DNA of 64,000 nt from Stenotrophomonas sp. YIM B06876 (GTDB taxonomy: Bacteria > Pseudomonadota > Gammaproteobacteria > Xanthomonadales > Xanthomonadaceae), in the NCBI RefSeq assembly GCF_030711595.1, contig NZ_JAUJUJ010000011.1:1-64000 (forward strand), written 5' to 3'. The notes under the pieces were generated by a model that was given only the letters and a program-made list of their open reading frames with translations, was not told the origin of the DNA and did not search any database. Below are positions 52,728 to 63,497 of this stretch, one piece after another (within the stretch, counting starts at the first letter, position 1; each line of letters begins with the position of its first letter). The translations under genes were made by a program, and so were the position numbers.

Positions 52728-55700
52728 GGCGGGCCCCCGTCCTGTTCGGGAACAGGCCGTAGCAGTGGGCCCTGTTCCAGCGGTTGCGGTCGCCTCCTTC
52801 GCCAGCCATCAAGCAACAGGAACACTACCGGCGTGGTGAACAGCGTCAGCACCTGGCTGCACAGCAAGCCACCGATGATCGCAACGCCCAGCGGCTGGCG
52901 CAGCTCGGCACCCTCGCCGAAACCGATGGCCAGTGGTACCGCGCCCATGGCCGCTGCCAGGGTGGTCATCAGGATCGGCCGAAAACGCAGTTTCGAGGCC
53001 TCGACAATCGCCTCCCGTGCCGCCAGCCCACGGCTTTGCATCGCATCCAGGGCGAAGTCGACGATGAGGATCGCGTTTTTCTTGACGATGCCGATCAGCA
53101 GGATCAAGCCGATCAGGGCGATGATCGAGAACTCCATCTTGAACAGCATCAATGCCAGCACCGCACCGATTCCCGCCGATGGCAGTGTGGACAGCACGGT
53201 CAGCGGATGGATCAGGCTTTCGTAGAGGACGCCGAGTACCACGTAGATCGCCAGGATGCCCGCGGCGATCAGCAGCGGCTGGTCGCGCAACGAATCCTGA
53301 TAGGCCTTGGCGGTGCCCTGGAAGCTGCCGTGTACCGTCGCTGGCATGGCGCTGGCGCGTGCGGCCTGGTCAATCGCCTGCTGCGCCGCACTGAGTGGGA
53401 TTCCGGGGGGCAGGTTGAATGAGATCGTGGCTGCAATCGCACTGTCCTGATGGTTGATCGCGGTGGGCGCACTGGCAAGGCCAAAGCTGGAAAACGCCGA
53501 CAGCGGTACCATCGCCTGCACGGTCTGGCTGAGGGCGGCACTTTGCGAGGCGCCACGCACCGGCGACGCATTGGGTCCGGTGGTCGGCAGGTTGCTGCCT
53601 GCCGCCGGGGATGCGGGATTTCCGGCGGGCACAAACACCGCAGCCAGTGCCGAGGGATCACGTGAAAACGCGGGCGCCACTTCCATGACGACGTGATACT
53701 GGTTGAGGTGTTTGTAGATCGTCGACACCTGCCGCTGACCGAAGGCGTCATAGAGCACGTTGTCGATGTCGATCGCCGAGACGCCCAGGCGCGCTGCCGA
53801 GGCGCGATCGATGGTGACATAGCTTTCCACCCCGCTGCCCTGCACATCCGAGTTCACGTCCACCAGCGCCGGCAGGCGGGCCATCGCCCCGCTCATGCGT
53901 TCAACCGCGGTGGCAAGATCGGCCGCGTTGTCGCTTTGCAGGGTGTACTGGTAGGTGGCATTGCTTTGCCGTCCGCCCATGCGCACGTCCTGCACCGGAT
54001 TGAGGAACAGACTGACCCCGCTGATGGCCGCCAGCTTCGGGCGCAGACGTGAAATGACGGTCTGGCTGCTGTCGGTCCGGCCCGGTTTGGGTTTGAGGGT
54101 AAGGAAAACGAAGCCGCCGCCGGCCCGCGAACCGCCGGTGAAGCCGACCACGTCCTGGACTGCCGGATCGGCGCCCAGCACCGCCAGGATCCGGGTCAGC
54201 TTGCCGCGCATGGCCTGGAACGAAATGCTCTGGTCGGCGCGTACCCCGCCGCTGATCTGGCCACTGTCCTGTTCGGGGAAAAACCCTTTGGGCACCACCC
54301 ACAGCAGATAGACATTGAGCCCGACCACCGCGACCAGACAGGCCAGCATGATCCGCGAATGGTCCAGCGCCCAGACCAGGCCATGGCCGTAGCGCTCATT
54401 GACCCGGTTGAAGCCGCGCTCCAGGGCGGCGGCCAGCCGGCCGGGACGGTGCTCCGGCGTCCGGCTCTGCAGCAACCAGGCGCACATCATCGGCGTGGTG
54501 GTCAGCGAAATCAGCAACGACACCATCACCGCAGCTGACAAGGTCACCGCGAACTCGCGGAACAGCCGGCCGACGATGCCGCCCATGAACAGCAACGGGA
54601 TGAAAACCGCGACCAGCGAAAGGCTGATCGAAAGCACGGTAAAGCCGACCTCGCGCGCGCCCAGCAGCGCCGCCTGTGCTCGCGCCATGCCGTTCTCGAG
54701 ATGCCGGCTGGTGTTCTCCAGCACCACGATCGCATCATCGACGACGAATCCAGTGGCCACGGTCAGCGCCATCAGGCTGAGGTTGTTGAGGCTGAAACCC
54801 AGCAGATACATCACCGCCAGCGCACCGAGGATCGAGGTGCTGACCGCGATGGCGGGAATCCAGGTGGCGCGTACGCTGCGCAGGAACAGGCCGACCACCA
54901 TGATGACCAGCACCAGGGCGATCAGCAGGGTCAGCTCGACCTCGCGCAGCGAGGCGCGGATGGTGCTGGTGCGGTCGGAGGCGACCTCCAGTTCGATGTC
55001 GGCCGGCAGCTGTGCACGCACTGCGGGCAATGCGGCGCGGATGCCATCCACGGTGCTGATGATGTTGGCACCGGGCTGGCGGCTCAGCACCACCACCACC
55101 GCCGGCCGGCCGTTGAACAATCCCAGGGTGTGGACGTCTTCGACCCCGTCGATCACCTCGGCGACATCGCGCAGGCGTACCGCCGAGCCGTTGCGCCAAC
55201 CGAGGACGAGATCGCGGAAATCCGCGGCCACCTGCACGGTATCGTTGGTGTAGATCTGGAATGCGTGGCTGGCATCCTCGATCACGCCCTTGGGGCGGTT
55301 GGGATTGGCTGCCGAGATCGCGGCCCGGACGTTTTCCAGGCCGATGCCGTTGTTGGTCAGTGCCCCGGGAATGAGCTCCACTCTTACCGCCGGCAGCGAG
55401 CCGCCGCCCATTTCGACATTGCCCACGCCGGCGACCTGCGAGAGCGACTGCTGCACGATATTGGTGGCCACTTCGTAGATCTGCCCGGGGCTGCGCGTGG
55501 GTGAGCGCAGCGCCAGGATCATCACCGGCGCATCGGCAGGATTGACCTTGTTGTAGGTCGGATTGGCTTTCAACGTGGCCGGCAGATCGCTGCGGGCGGC
55601 ATTGATGGCGGCCATCACGTCCCGCGCCGCGCCGTCGATGTCCCGGTCCAGATCGAACTGCAAGGTGATATGGCCGCGCCCGGTGACACTCACCGAGGTC

Positions 55701-55939
55701 ATTTCGGTGACATCGGCGATCAGCCCGAGGCGGCGCTCCAGCGGCGTCACCACGGTGGAGGCCATCGTCTCCGGGCTGGCGCCGGGCAAGCTGGCGGTCA
55801 CCGAAATGGTCGGGAAATCGACCTGCGGCAACGGCGAAACCGGCAGGTTGGCAAACGCCATCGCCCCGGCCAAGGCAATGCCCAGGGTCATCAAAATGGT
55901 GCCCACCGGGCGCCGTACGAAGGGCGCGGACAGGTTCAT
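52724..55939 (-). CDS. RND efflux permease, MdtC/MuxC type
   Basis: The 1071-residue permease starts [20 protein letters not shown] and has 12 membrane segments with two large periplasmic loops. Proton-relay and family motifs are visible, such as [19 protein letters not shown] (relay Asp pair), [15 protein letters not shown] and LVFRLGG-like C-terminal regions. It pairs with the adjacent permease to form a heterotrimer, as in MdtBC. It overlaps its neighbours by four bases on both sides. A Ser/Pro/Ala-rich insertion ([20 protein letters not shown]) lies in the second periplasmic loop, slightly lengthening the protein. Confidence 0.95.
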   Translation of the reverse strand: MNLSAPFVRRPVGTILMTLGIALAGAMAFANLPVSPLPQVDFPTISVTASLPGASPETMASTVVTPLERRLGLIADVTEMTSVSVTGRGHITLQFDLDRDIDGAARDVMAAINAARSDLPATLKANPTYNKVNPADAPVMILALRSPTRSPGQIYEVATNIVQQSLSQVAGVGNVEMGGGSLPAVRVELIPGALTNNGIGLENVRAAISAANPNRPKGVIEDASHAFQIYTNDTVQVAADFRDLVLGWRNGSAVRLRDVAEVIDGVEDVHTLGLFNGRPAVVVVLSRQPGANIISTVDGIRAALPAVRAQLPADIELEVASDRTSTIRASLREVELTLLIALVLVIMVVGLFLRSVRATWIPAIAVSTSILGALAVMYLLGFSLNNLSLMALTVATGFVVDDAIVVLENTSRHLENGMARAQAALLGAREVGFTVLSISLSLVAVFIPLLFMGGIVGRLFREFAVTLSAAVMVSLLISLTTTPMMCAWLLQSRTPEHRPGRLAAALERGFNRVNERYGHGLVWALDHSRIMLACLVAVVGLNVYLLWVVPKGFFPEQDSGQISGGVRADQSISFQAMRGKLTRILAVLGADPAVQDVVGFTGGSRAGGGFVFLTLKPKPGRTDSSQTVISRLRPKLAAISGVSLFLNPVQDVRMGGRQSNATYQYTLQSDNAADLATAVERMSGAMARLPALVDVNSDVQGSGVESYVTIDRASAARLGVSAIDIDNVLYDAFGQRQVSTIYKHLNQYHVVMEVAPAFSRDPSALAAVFVPAGNPASPAAGSNLPTTGPNASPVRGASQSAALSQTVQAMVPLSAFSSFGLASAPTAINHQDSAIAATISFNLPPGIPLSAAQQAIDQAARASAMPATVHGSFQGTAKAYQDSLRDQPLLIAAGILAIYVVLGVLYESLIHPLTVLSTLPSAGIGAVLALMLFKMEFSIIALIGLILLIGIVKKNAILIVDFALDAMQSRGLAAREAIVEASKLRFRPILMTTLAAAMGAVPLAIGFGEGAELRQPLGVAIIGGLLCSQVLTLFTTPVVFLLLDGWRRRRPQPLEQGPLLRPVPEQDGGPP

Positions 55940-58900
55940 CCCGGCTTCCGCCCGGCGGCCGCGGGGGGGAGCCGGCGGCGCTGCGCCAGCCGGTCGAAGG
56001 CCAGATAGATCACCGGTGTGGTGAACAGCGTCAACGCCTGGCTGACCATCAAACCGCCGAAGATCGCGATTCCCAGGGGATGGCGCAACTCTGAGCCCTG
56101 CCCCCAGCCGAACATCAGCGGAATGGCCGCGAACATCGCCGCCAGCGTCGTCATCAGGATCGGACGCAGCCGCAGCAGCGCCGCCTGGTGAATGGCAACG
56201 CGTGCGGATTTTCCCTCGTTGCGTTCGGCGTCAAGCGCGAAGTCGATCATCATGATCGCGTTCTTCTTGACGATGCCGATCAGCAGGATGATGCCGATGA
56301 TGCCGATCACTCCCAGGTCGCTGCCGCTGAGCATCAGCGCCAGCAACGCCCCTACCCCGGCCGATGGCAGCGTGGAAAGGATCGTCAACGGGTGGATGAA
56401 ACTTTCATACAGGATGCCCAGCACGATATAGACACATACGACCGCGGCCAGGATCAGCCACAGTTCGTTCTGCAGCGAGGTTTCATAGGCGCTGGCGGCC
56501 CCGGTGAAACTGATTGATACCCCGGCCGGCAGCGGCAGCGAGCGGGCCGCATCATGGATGGCGCTGACGGCCTTGCCCAGGGACACGCCTGGCGCGGTAT
56601 CGAAGCCGACCGATGCCGCCGGAAACTGGGCGACATGGTTGATCTGCAGCGGCGCCTGGCGCTGCTCGATCCGTGCCAAGGCGGTCAGCGGCGTCGGGGC
56701 GCCGGCGGTGGGGATATGCAGGCGACCAAGGTCGGCCGGGCGCGCCACCAGGGTCGGGTCGGCCTCCAGGATTACCCGGTATTGCGCGGCCTGGTCGAAG
56801 ATCGTTGAAATGATCCGCTGCCCAAAAGCGCTGTAAAGGGTTTCATCCACGGTGGAGGTGGTGATGGCCAGGCGCGCCGCGGTATCGCGGTCCACCTCCA
56901 CGTAGGCCGACAGCCCCTGCGCCCCGGCATCGCTGATCACATGCTGCAACGCGGGCAACGCCTGCAGCGCGGCGGTCAGTTTCAAGGCCGTGGCATCGAC
57001 CACGCCCTGATCGGCGCCACGCAGCGAAAAACGGTTGCGGGTGGGCCCGGTGTCCACGTTGATGGTCAGGTCCTGTACCGGCTGGATGTACAGCTGCACC
57101 CCGGGCAAGGTGGCGATCCGTTCGCGCAACCGCTGCATGATCGCCTCCGGCGCGCGGCTCCGCACCGGCTTGAGGTTGATCATCATCCGGCCGACACCGA
57201 GCAGGCTGGTGTTGATGCCGTCGACCCCGATGAACGCCGTCAGCGACTGCACGTCGGGATCCTGCAGGATCAGCCGCGCCGCCGCCTGCTGGGTCTGCGC
57301 CATGCCGGCATAGGAAATCGTGCGTGCGGCGCGGATTTCCGCCTGCAGTTGGCCTGTGTCCTGGGTCGGGAACAGGCCTTTGGGGATCCACAGATAGAGC
57401 GCGAAGGTCAGCAGCAAGGTGGCGGCGGCCACCCACAGCATCGCCGCCTGCCGCTCCAGCACCCAGTCCAGGCTGCGGCCGTAGCCGTGCTGCAACCGCG
57501 CAAAGCCTTTTACTGTCCTCGATCCGGCCGGGTTCTGCGGCCGCGCCGACAGCCAGCGTGCCGACAGCATCGGCGTCAAGGTCAGCGACACCACCGCCGA
57601 AATCACGATGGTGATGGCCAGTGTCATCGCGAATTCGCGGAACAGCCGGCCCACCACATCGCCCATGAACAGCAGCGGGATCAGCACCGCGATCAGCGAC
57701 ACGGTCAGCGAGATGATGGTGAAGCCGATCTGCTGCGCGCCCTTCAGCGCCGCCTCGAAGGGCCGCTCGCCGGCCTCGATGTAACGGGAGATGTTTTCGA
57801 TCATCACGATCGCATCGTCGACCACGAATCCGGTGGCGATCGTCAGTGCCATCAGGCTCAGGTTGTTGAGGCTGAAACCCAGCAGGTGCATCACGCCAAA
57901 GGTGCCGACCAGCGAAATCGGCACCGCCACCGCCGCGATGAACGTGGCGCGCACGTCCCACAGGAAGGCGTAGATCACCGCCACCACCAGGGCGATGGCC
58001 AGCAGCATCTCGAACTCGACGTCACGCACCGAAGCACGGATGCTGGTGGTGCGATCACTCATGACCGTCACTTTGATCCCCGCCGGCAGGCTGGATTGCA
58101 ATGCCGGCAACTGCCGGCTGATCGCATCCACGGTGGCAATGACGTTTGCGCCCGGCTGGCGCTGGATGTTGATCAGGATCGCCGGGGTCAGGTTGGCCCA
58201 GGCGCCAAGGCGATTGTTCTCGGCCGCCGTCACCACCCGGGCCACGTCGGCCAGCCGGATCGCCGCGCCATTGCGGTAGGCCAGCACCAGCGCGCTGTAA
58301 TCGGCTGCGGTCAGCAACTGGTCGTTGGAATCGATGGTGTAGGCGCGGGTGGGGCCATCGAAACTGCCCTTGGCGCCGCTGGCATTGGCCGCGCTGATCA
58401 GCGTGCGCAGGCTGTCGATCCCCAGCCCGTAGGACGCCAGCCGCTGGCTGTCGACCTGGATGCGTACCGCGGGCCGGTTGCCTCCGCTCAGCGACACCAG
58501 CCCGACCCCGGGCACCTGGGCGATTTTCTGCACCAGCAGGCTGTCCACCAAGCGCTGCACCGAGGTCAACGGCATCGAGTCGGAGCTGACCGCCAGCGTC
58601 ATCACCGGGGTGTCGGCGGGATTGACCTTGGCGTACACCGGCGGCGCCGGCAGGTCGGCGGGCAACAGGCTGCCGCTGGCGTTGATCGCCGCCTGCACCT
58701 CCTGCTCGGCCACGTCCAGCGATTGCGACAGATCGAACTGCAGAGTGATCACCGAAGCCCCGGCGGCGCTGGTGGATTCCATCAGCAGCAATCCGGACAT
58801 CTGCCCGAATTGCTGCTCCAGCGGCGCGGTGACCGTATTGGCCATCACCTCCGGGCTGGCGCCGGGATACAGCGTTTGCACCTGGATGGTCGGGTAGTCC

Positions 58901-59019
58901 ACCTGCGGCAATGCGGACAACGGCAACAGACGGAAGCCCAGCAGGCCGGCGAGCACGATGGCGGCCATCAGCAGCGACGTCGCTACCGGGCGCAGGATGA
59001 AAAGTCGCGACGGATTCAC
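55936..59019 (-). CDS. RND efflux permease, MdtB/MuxB type
   Basis: The 1027-residue permease starts [20 protein letters not shown] and shows MdtB-type motifs: [59 protein letters not shown]. The two permeases are clearly related but distinct. Pumps with two different RND subunits (MdtABC in E. coli, MuxABC in Pseudomonas, SmeIJK in Stenotrophomonas) export bile salts, novobiocin and other agents, MdtB mostly driving proton flow and MdtC binding substrate. Confidence 0.96.
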   Translation of the reverse strand: MNPSRLFILRPVATSLLMAAIVLAGLLGFRLLPLSALPQVDYPTIQVQTLYPGASPEVMANTVTAPLEQQFGQMSGLLLMESTSAAGASVITLQFDLSQSLDVAEQEVQAAINASGSLLPADLPAPPVYAKVNPADTPVMTLAVSSDSMPLTSVQRLVDSLLVQKIAQVPGVGLVSLSGGNRPAVRIQVDSQRLASYGLGIDSLRTLISAANASGAKGSFDGPTRAYTIDSNDQLLTAADYSALVLAYRNGAAIRLADVARVVTAAENNRLGAWANLTPAILINIQRQPGANVIATVDAISRQLPALQSSLPAGIKVTVMSDRTTSIRASVRDVEFEMLLAIALVVAVIYAFLWDVRATFIAAVAVPISLVGTFGVMHLLGFSLNNLSLMALTIATGFVVDDAIVMIENISRYIEAGERPFEAALKGAQQIGFTIISLTVSLIAVLIPLLFMGDVVGRLFREFAMTLAITIVISAVVSLTLTPMLSARWLSARPQNPAGSRTVKGFARLQHGYGRSLDWVLERQAAMLWVAAATLLLTFALYLWIPKGLFPTQDTGQLQAEIRAARTISYAGMAQTQQAAARLILQDPDVQSLTAFIGVDGINTSLLGVGRMMINLKPVRSRAPEAIMQRLRERIATLPGVQLYIQPVQDLTINVDTGPTRNRFSLRGADQGVVDATALKLTAALQALPALQHVISDAGAQGLSAYVEVDRDTAARLAITTSTVDETLYSAFGQRIISTIFDQAAQYRVILEADPTLVARPADLGRLHIPTAGAPTPLTALARIEQRQAPLQINHVAQFPAASVGFDTAPGVSLGKAVSAIHDAARSLPLPAGVSISFTGAASAYETSLQNELWLILAAVVCVYIVLGILYESFIHPLTILSTLPSAGVGALLALMLSGSDLGVIGIIGIILLIGIVKKNAIMMIDFALDAERNEGKSARVAIHQAALLRLRPILMTTLAAMFAAIPLMFGWGQGSELRHPLGIAIFGGLMVSQALTLFTTPVIYLAFDRLAQRRRLPPAAAGRKPG

Positions 59020-60230
59020 CGCTGCCCTTGCCGCCGGGTGGCGGCCTTCGACGGCGCAGGGCTGACCCCGGCAGAGGCGCGGCGCACGCTGGCGCCATCG
59101 GTCAGCTGATCCCCGCCGGCGATGACCACCACGTCGCCCTTCGCCAGCCCCTTGAGCACCGAAACGCTGTCGCCCGTCGCCGGCCCGCGCTGTACCGGTT
59201 GCAGCCGGGCGCGGTTGCCCTGCTCGATGCGATAGACGAAGTCGCCTGAAGGTCCGGTACGCAATGCGGCGGCCGGTACCGTGATCGCACCACGCGCCAC
59301 ATCCAGCTGCAACGTGATATTGACGAACTGCCCGGGAAACAATGTGTTGCCGGTGTTGTCGAATCGCGCCTTGGCCTTGATGGTGCCGGTGGTGGCATCC
59401 ACCTGGTTGTCCAATGACAGAAATCGCCCGCTCGCCAGCGTGCTGCTGCGGGTACGGTCCATCGCCACGGCCAACGGCAGCTCACCGCGTGCCAGACGCG
59501 CCTGCAGATCGGGCAGGTTGTCCTGCGGCAGCGCGAATTCCACATCGATCGGCATGGTCTGCACGATTGTCACCACCCCCGAGGGCGTGGTTGGCGTGAC
59601 ATAGCTGCCGACATCGGCGTTGCGCAGACCGGCCCGGCCGGCGATAGGCGCCACGAGGCGGCTGAATGCCAGATCGAGCTGGGCGCTGGCCAGCGTTGCG
59701 CGGTCGGCCGCCACCGTTCCCTGCAGCTGTTTGAGCGTGGCCGCCTGGGTATCGACATCCTGGCCGGCGATCGAATCCTGCTGGGCCAGCACCCGGTAGC
59801 GCTGCAACGTCAATGCGGCAATATGCAGCTGCGCTTCGTCCCGGGCCAGCGCGCCCTGGGCCTGCTGCAGCGCGAGCTCGAACGGACGCGGATCGATCAC
59901 CACCAAGGTCTGGCCCTGTGCGACGGTCTCGCCCTCGCGGTACAGAATCCGGGTGATGACACCCGTGACCTGTGGCTGCACGACCGCCTGGGCCAGCGGG
60001 GTCACCGTGCCCAGTGCATCCAGGACGATCGGTACATCGCTGATACCGGCAGTGGCCACGCCCACGGTAATGGCGGGGTTGCGATGGGGTCGGTCGCCGC
60101 CGGCGTTGTTGCGGATGAGCCAGGCCAGCGCAACCACGGCGATGACGGCGCCGGCAGACAGCCCGAGCGTTCGCCTCCACCGCCTCCGGTGTGCGTGGTG
60201 CGCCGTGCCGGTGCCCATATCCGTCGTCAT
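59016..60230 (-). CDS. RND membrane fusion (adaptor) protein, MdtA/MuxA type
   Basis: The 404-residue protein starts at ATG 60230 after GGAGAGG; upstream codons in the frame are not coding. A single N-terminal membrane anchor ([18 protein letters not shown]) is followed by the lipoyl/hairpin domain ([40 protein letters not shown], then coiled hairpin) and the beta-barrel ([20 protein letters not shown]). It links the permeases to the outer-membrane channel. It is the first gene of the operon; a 4-base overlap joins it to the MdtB-type gene. Confidence 0.95.
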   Translation of the reverse strand: MTTDMGTGTAHHAHRRRWRRTLGLSAGAVIAVVALAWLIRNNAGGDRPHRNPAITVGVATAGISDVPIVLDALGTVTPLAQAVVQPQVTGVITRILYREGETVAQGQTLVVIDPRPFELALQQAQGALARDEAQLHIAALTLQRYRVLAQQDSIAGQDVDTQAATLKQLQGTVAADRATLASAQLDLAFSRLVAPIAGRAGLRNADVGSYVTPTTPSGVVTIVQTMPIDVEFALPQDNLPDLQARLARGELPLAVAMDRTRSSTLASGRFLSLDNQVDATTGTIKAKARFDNTGNTLFPGQFVNITLQLDVARGAITVPAAALRTGPSGDFVYRIEQGNRARLQPVQRGPATGDSVSVLKGLAKGDVVVIAGGDQLTDGASVRRASAGVSPAPSKAATRRQGQR

Positions 60231-60523
60231 CACCTCTCCAAAAGGCTGTACCCAGATAACTGCAGCGTGCGATATCCCGAAGCGCGCGACCCGCTCTCGA
60301 ACGCGGCCTGGTGACCCGGCCGCGACCAGCCGGGGGCCCCCGATGGCGGTAGCCGCTGGCAATACCGGACCAATATCTGCCGCTGGTCGGATGGGCTTGT
60401 GAAAACGCCGGAAAATCGCCCCGGCCTCACATCCAGATGACGGTGCGCGGGCGCCCAATATCCCAGTGGCGCGCGCCTTACGGCGCCGCTGCACTCATCC
60501 CATCAACAGCTAAGGAGTGAGAA

Positions 60524-61060
60524 ATGTCGAACCAACTTCATCCTCACGGCCAATGGATTTTTGTATTTTCCGCGGCCCTGCTCTTGTCCCCCACGATTTC
60601 GTTTGCCCAAGAGCGGCATGGAACCCCGGCAGCAATGGAACATCAGCAACACGGTGGCGGCGCACGCAACCAACAAGATGATCGCGGTCAACGCGGCGAA
60701 CGCGGCGTCGAAATGCAACGGCAACCTTTTGGATATCAGCGACTGCAACGTCCGCACGAAATCGACATGCGCCCAAAGACCTTTGATGCGGACCGCTATC
60801 ACCACAATTTCCGCGCTGCGCAAAATTACAGGATTGGCCCGTATCACGCCCGACCGGGCTTCGAGTACCGGCGCTGGCGTTATGGCGACATCCTGCCCGC
60901 CGAGTTCTGGGGGCCGGACTACCTGCTCACGGATTACTGGCTGTTTGGTTTGGACATGCCGCCAGTCGGCTACGAGTGGGTCCGCTACGGCAACGATGGG
61001 CTGATGATCAATCTGGCAACAGGCGAAATCGTGCAGAGCGTTTACGACATCTTCCATTGA
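60524..61060 (+). CDS. RcnB family periplasmic protein
   Basis: The 178-residue protein has AAGGAG seven bases before its ATG and a signal peptide (FVFSAALLLSPTISFAQ). The middle is rich in His, Gln and Arg (AAMEHQQHGGGARNQQDDRG). The C-terminus has the RcnB pattern: YEWVRYGNDGLMINLATGEI and VQSVYDIF. In E. coli RcnB tunes nickel and cobalt efflux by RcnA; no rcnA is in the window, so the role here is open. It is divergent from the efflux operon. Confidence 0.85.
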   Translation: MSNQLHPHGQWIFVFSAALLLSPTISFAQERHGTPAAMEHQQHGGGARNQQDDRGQRGERGVEMQRQPFGYQRLQRPHEIDMRPKTFDADRYHHNFRAAQNYRIGPYHARPGFEYRRWRYGDILPAEFWGPDYLLTDYWLFGLDMPPVGYEWVRYGNDGLMINLATGEIVQSVYDIFH

Positions 61061-61124
61061 TGTTCCGTTTCGCCAAGCCGGCCAGCGCGAGACCGCTGGC
61101 CGGTCGGACCGTAATCGCAACCGC

Positions 61125-61415
61125 TCACTTCTTGGCCGGATGGTGCGCTGCCATCTCGCACCTGTCGTATTCCTCCCGGCTCAACTTCAGATCCTTGTTG
61201 GTGTCGCATTGGCGAAGACGCGCTGCGATTTCCGGGGGGTAGACGTCGATCTCCGGCAAGGTGACGACTCCATTCTTGTCTTTGTCCATCTCGTTGTAGG
61301 CCGGCAACGGAACTCTATAGAGAACGGTATCCGGGGGGGCGGCGATCGCGGTCTGCATGACCACCGCCAGAAAGGCGGCACTGCACGCAGCGGCAACATG
61401 ATGGGTGCTGGGCAT
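61125..61415 (-). CDS. EF-hand protein, exported
   Basis: The 96-residue protein begins with a signal peptide (AACSAAFLAVVMQTAIAAP). Two EF-hand loops follow: MDKDKNGVVTLPEI (complete: D, D, N, V, E positions) and CDTNKDLKLSREEY (D, N, D, K, E). It likely binds calcium in the periplasm. The gene is convergent with the RcnB-like gene. Confidence 0.85.
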   Translation of the reverse strand: MPSTHHVAAACSAAFLAVVMQTAIAAPPDTVLYRVPLPAYNEMDKDKNGVVTLPEIDVYPPEIAARLRQCDTNKDLKLSREEYDRCEMAAHHPAKK

Positions 61416-61543
61416 CGCAAGGTTCTCCGTCAGTGGATTCAGACCATCTGAATCCCTTGGCTACTTAGCGCTGGGCATCCGTGCGTCGACGTGAAAAGTG
61501 CGCGCATAAGCGACTGCTCCTCAGCCCTGCTTCAGCCCGGCGG

Positions 61544-61942
61544 CTATTTGCAGGCCTGCTGCACCCGGTTGTCCCAATAGCTCGACAGCTGGAACGAACG
61601 TTTCATCCCCGCCTTTTCATAGGCCGCAGCGCGCTGGGCCCGGGTGGCCTCGCATTGCGTTGGCGCCACCGTGCGGGTTGTACGTCCCGGTACGCGGTAG
61701 TTGCGACGGCGATCATGTGGTGGATTGCGAACGGCCAAATCCCGGCGGATACGTTCCAGTCGATGCACCTCATCGACCGAGCGATCTGCAGCTGCGTGTG
61801 CATCCCACGATTTGACCGGTGCGCCGCTACTGCAGGGCGCGGACTGGTAGATGGCGTTGCCGCCTTCGACGCACTTGTGGACCTGTTGCGCGTTGGCCGT
61901 TGCTGCCAGTGCCATCAACGCGATGATGAGACGAACATCCAT
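61544..61942 (-). CDS. DUF4124 domain protein, exported
   Basis: The 132-residue protein begins MDVRLIIALMALAATANA, a signal peptide. The mature N-terminus, QQVHKCVEGGNAIYQSAPC, is the short DUF4124 motif with a Cys pair that probably forms a disulfide. The remaining part is Arg-rich (RNPPHDRRRNYRVPGRTTR). Function unknown. It stands alone between the EF-hand gene and the tRNA array. Confidence 0.78.
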   Translation of the reverse strand: MDVRLIIALMALAATANAQQVHKCVEGGNAIYQSAPCSSGAPVKSWDAHAAADRSVDEVHRLERIRRDLAVRNPPHDRRRNYRVPGRTTRTVAPTQCEATRAQRAAAYEKAGMKRSFQLSSYWDNRVQQACK

Positions 61943-62116
61943 GAATTCCTTCTCCTTAGTAGTGCGGCCAGTGCGGGTCGCACCGGGCCAGCGACGCTGC
62001 GTTGGAAGCGGTAAAAACAGACGTGCCGACCCATCATGCGATGCCGCCGCGGCCGGTCACAACAGTGCTGGATTTTGCTTGAAGAGCTGCATGCGAAGTT
62101 TTTTGCAAGAAACTGC

Positions 62117-62145
62117 TTGCGAAGGAAAAACGCCCCGGCTATCAT
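62117..62145 (+). promoter_or_regulatory. Promoter of the first tRNA pair
   Basis: TTGCGA, exactly 17 bases, TATCAT. It ends 17 bases before the first tRNA-Ala, as expected for a stable-RNA promoter. The same TATCAT box stands before each later pair, but with a poorer -35 (see findings). Confidence 0.75.
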
Positions 62146-62162
62146 TTCGTTCTCAGCGAAGT

Positions 62163-62238
62163 GGGGCCATAGCTCAGCTGGGAGAGCGCCTGCATGGCAT
62201 GCAGGAGGTCGGCGGTTCGATCCCGCCTGGCTCCACCA
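62163..62238 (+). tRNA. tRNA-Ala(GGC), copy 1
   Basis: A 76-base tRNA with encoded CCA. The acceptor stem GGGGCCA/TGGCTCC, D-arm GCTC/GAGC, anticodon arm CCTGC-ATGGCAT-GCAGG with anticodon GGC, and T-arm GGCGG-TTCGATC-CCGCC all pair. Decodes GCC/GCU alanine codons. Confidence 0.98.
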
Positions 62239-62292
62239 AATCCGGGCAATAGGCCGTCCGGATCGCGAAGGTACAACTTGATGAGTTTACGC

Positions 62293-62368
62293 GTCCCCAT
62301 CGTCTAGAGGCCTAGGACATCACCCTTTCACGGTGGCGACCGGGGTTCGAATCCCCGTGGGGACGCCA
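62293..62368 (+). tRNA. tRNA-Glu(TTC), copy 1
   Basis: A 76-base tRNA with encoded CCA: acceptor GTCCCCA/TGGGGAC, anticodon loop CTTTCAC with anticodon TTC, T-arm with GGTTCGAATCC. Its wobble base is a substrate of MnmA, encoded at 20341-21462. Confidence 0.98.
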
Positions 62369-62383
62369 TCATCAAGACAATCG

Positions 62384-62408
62384 AGACCCGATCAGACGGG
62401 TCTTTTTT
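62384..62408 (+). terminator. Terminator of tRNA unit 1
   Basis: AGACCCG, loop ATCAGA, CGGGTCT, then six T. It lies 15 bases after the tRNA-Glu. Confidence 0.9.
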
Positions 62409-62528
62409 GTTGCGGCAAGTGCTTTTTATCCTCTTCGGGGTTGAAGCAGCGGTAAGCGAAAAATTTTCATGAAACTGTTTCTTTTTCGTGAAAAAGTCGA
62501 TATCATAGTCGGCTCGCAGCAACATCGT

Positions 62529-62604
62529 GGGGCCATAGCTCAGCTGGGAGAGCGCCTGCATGGCATGCAGGAGGTCGGCGGTTCGATCCCGCCTGGCTCC
62601 ACCA
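62529..62604 (+). tRNA. tRNA-Ala(GGC), copy 2
   Basis: Identical to copy 1 over the 76 bases. Confidence 0.98.
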
Positions 62605-62658
62605 AATCCGGGCAATAGGCCGTCCGGATCGCGAAGGTACAACTTGATGAGTTTACGC

Positions 62659-62734
62659 GTCCCCATCGTCTAGAGGCCTAGGACATCACCCTTTCACGGT
62701 GGCGACCGGGGTTCGAATCCCCGTGGGGACGCCA
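62659..62734 (+). tRNA. tRNA-Glu(TTC), copy 2
   Basis: Identical to copy 1 over the 76 bases. Confidence 0.98.
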
Positions 62735-62749
62735 TCATCAAGACAATCG

Positions 62750-62774
62750 AGACCCGATCAGACGGGTCTTTTTT
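62750..62774 (+). terminator. Terminator of tRNA unit 2
   Basis: Same stem, loop and T-run as the unit 1 terminator. Confidence 0.9.
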
Positions 62775-62894
62775 GTTGCGGCAAGTGCTTTTTATCCTCT
62801 TCGGGGTTGAAGCAGCGGTAAGCGAAAAATTTTCATGAAACTGTTTCTTTTTCGTGAAAAAGTCGATATCATAGTCGGCTCGCAGCAACATCGT

Positions 62895-62970
62895 GGGGCC
62901 ATAGCTCAGCTGGGAGAGCGCCTGCATGGCATGCAGGAGGTCGGCGGTTCGATCCCGCCTGGCTCCACCA
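62895..62970 (+). tRNA. tRNA-Ala(GGC), copy 3
   Basis: Identical to copy 1; the spacer after its CCA begins ACTCC rather than AATCC. Confidence 0.98.
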
Positions 62971-63024
62971 ACTCCGGGCAATAGGCCGTCCGGATCGCGA
63001 AGGTACAACTTGATGAGTTTACGC

Positions 63025-63100
63025 GTCCCCATCGTCTAGAGGCCTAGGACATCACCCTTTCACGGTGGCGACCGGGGTTCGAATCCCCGTGGGGACGCCA
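63025..63100 (+). tRNA. tRNA-Glu(TTC), copy 3
   Basis: Identical to copy 1 over the 76 bases. Confidence 0.98.
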
Positions 63101-63115
63101 TCATCAAGACAATCG

Positions 63116-63140
63116 AGACCCGATCAGACGGGTCTTTTTT
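63116..63140 (+). terminator. Terminator of tRNA unit 3
   Basis: Same stem, loop and T-run as in units 1 and 2. Confidence 0.9.
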
Positions 63141-63260
63141 GTTGCGGCAAGTGCTTTTTATCCTCTTCGGGGTTGAAGCAGCGGTAAGCGAAAAATTTTC
63201 ATGAAACTGTTTCTTTTTCGTGAAAAAGTCGATATCATAGTCGGCTCGCAGCAACATCGT

Positions 63261-63336
63261 GGGGCCATAGCTCAGCTGGGAGAGCGCCTGCATGGCATGC
63301 AGGAGGTCGGCGGTTCGATCCCGCCTGGCTCCACCA
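63261..63336 (+). tRNA. tRNA-Ala(GGC), copy 4
   Basis: Identical to copy 1. The following spacer differs from that of the other units and is shorter (48 bases against 54). Confidence 0.98.
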
Positions 63337-63384
63337 ACTTTCCAGGCATTAGGCCTGTCTGGCAAGGGAAAATTCGGTTTACGC

Positions 63385-63460
63385 GTCCCCATCGTCTAGA
63401 GGCCTAGGACATCACCCTTTCACGGTGGCGACCGGGGTTCGAATCCCCGTGGGGACGCCA
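63385..63460 (+). tRNA. tRNA-Glu(TTC), copy 4
   Basis: Identical to copy 1 over the 76 bases. Confidence 0.98.
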
Positions 63461-63470
63461 GTTTGAAGAA

Positions 63471-63497
63471 AAGCCCTGACCAGTTCAGGGCTTTTTT
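63471..63497 (+). terminator. Terminator of the last tRNA unit
   Basis: AAGCCCTGA, five-base loop, TCAGGGCTT, then a T-run: a different, probably ancestral, terminator ending the array. Confidence 0.9.

Larger units (their letters stand above)
62163..63497 (+). repeat. Tandem tRNA-Ala/tRNA-Glu array, four units
   Basis: Four tRNA-Ala/tRNA-Glu pairs begin at 62163, 62529, 62895 and 63261, exactly 366 bases apart. The complete units include a shared spacer, the terminator and an internal TATCAT box; the first three are almost identical (one visible A/C difference after the CCA of copy 3). The fourth has a different Ala-Glu spacer and terminator, so it is the end of the array. The array explains several short frames in this stretch that are not genes. 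Confidence 0.96.

Noticed and set aside
62328-63392. Three near-identical short proteins ending in ASPRGFEPRSPP on the minus strand
   Set aside because: These are antisense reads through tRNA-Glu and tRNA-Ala genes, a common misannotation.
62163-63497. CRISPR array
   Set aside because: The regular 366-base repeats are tRNA pairs with spacers, not short repeats with unique spacers.
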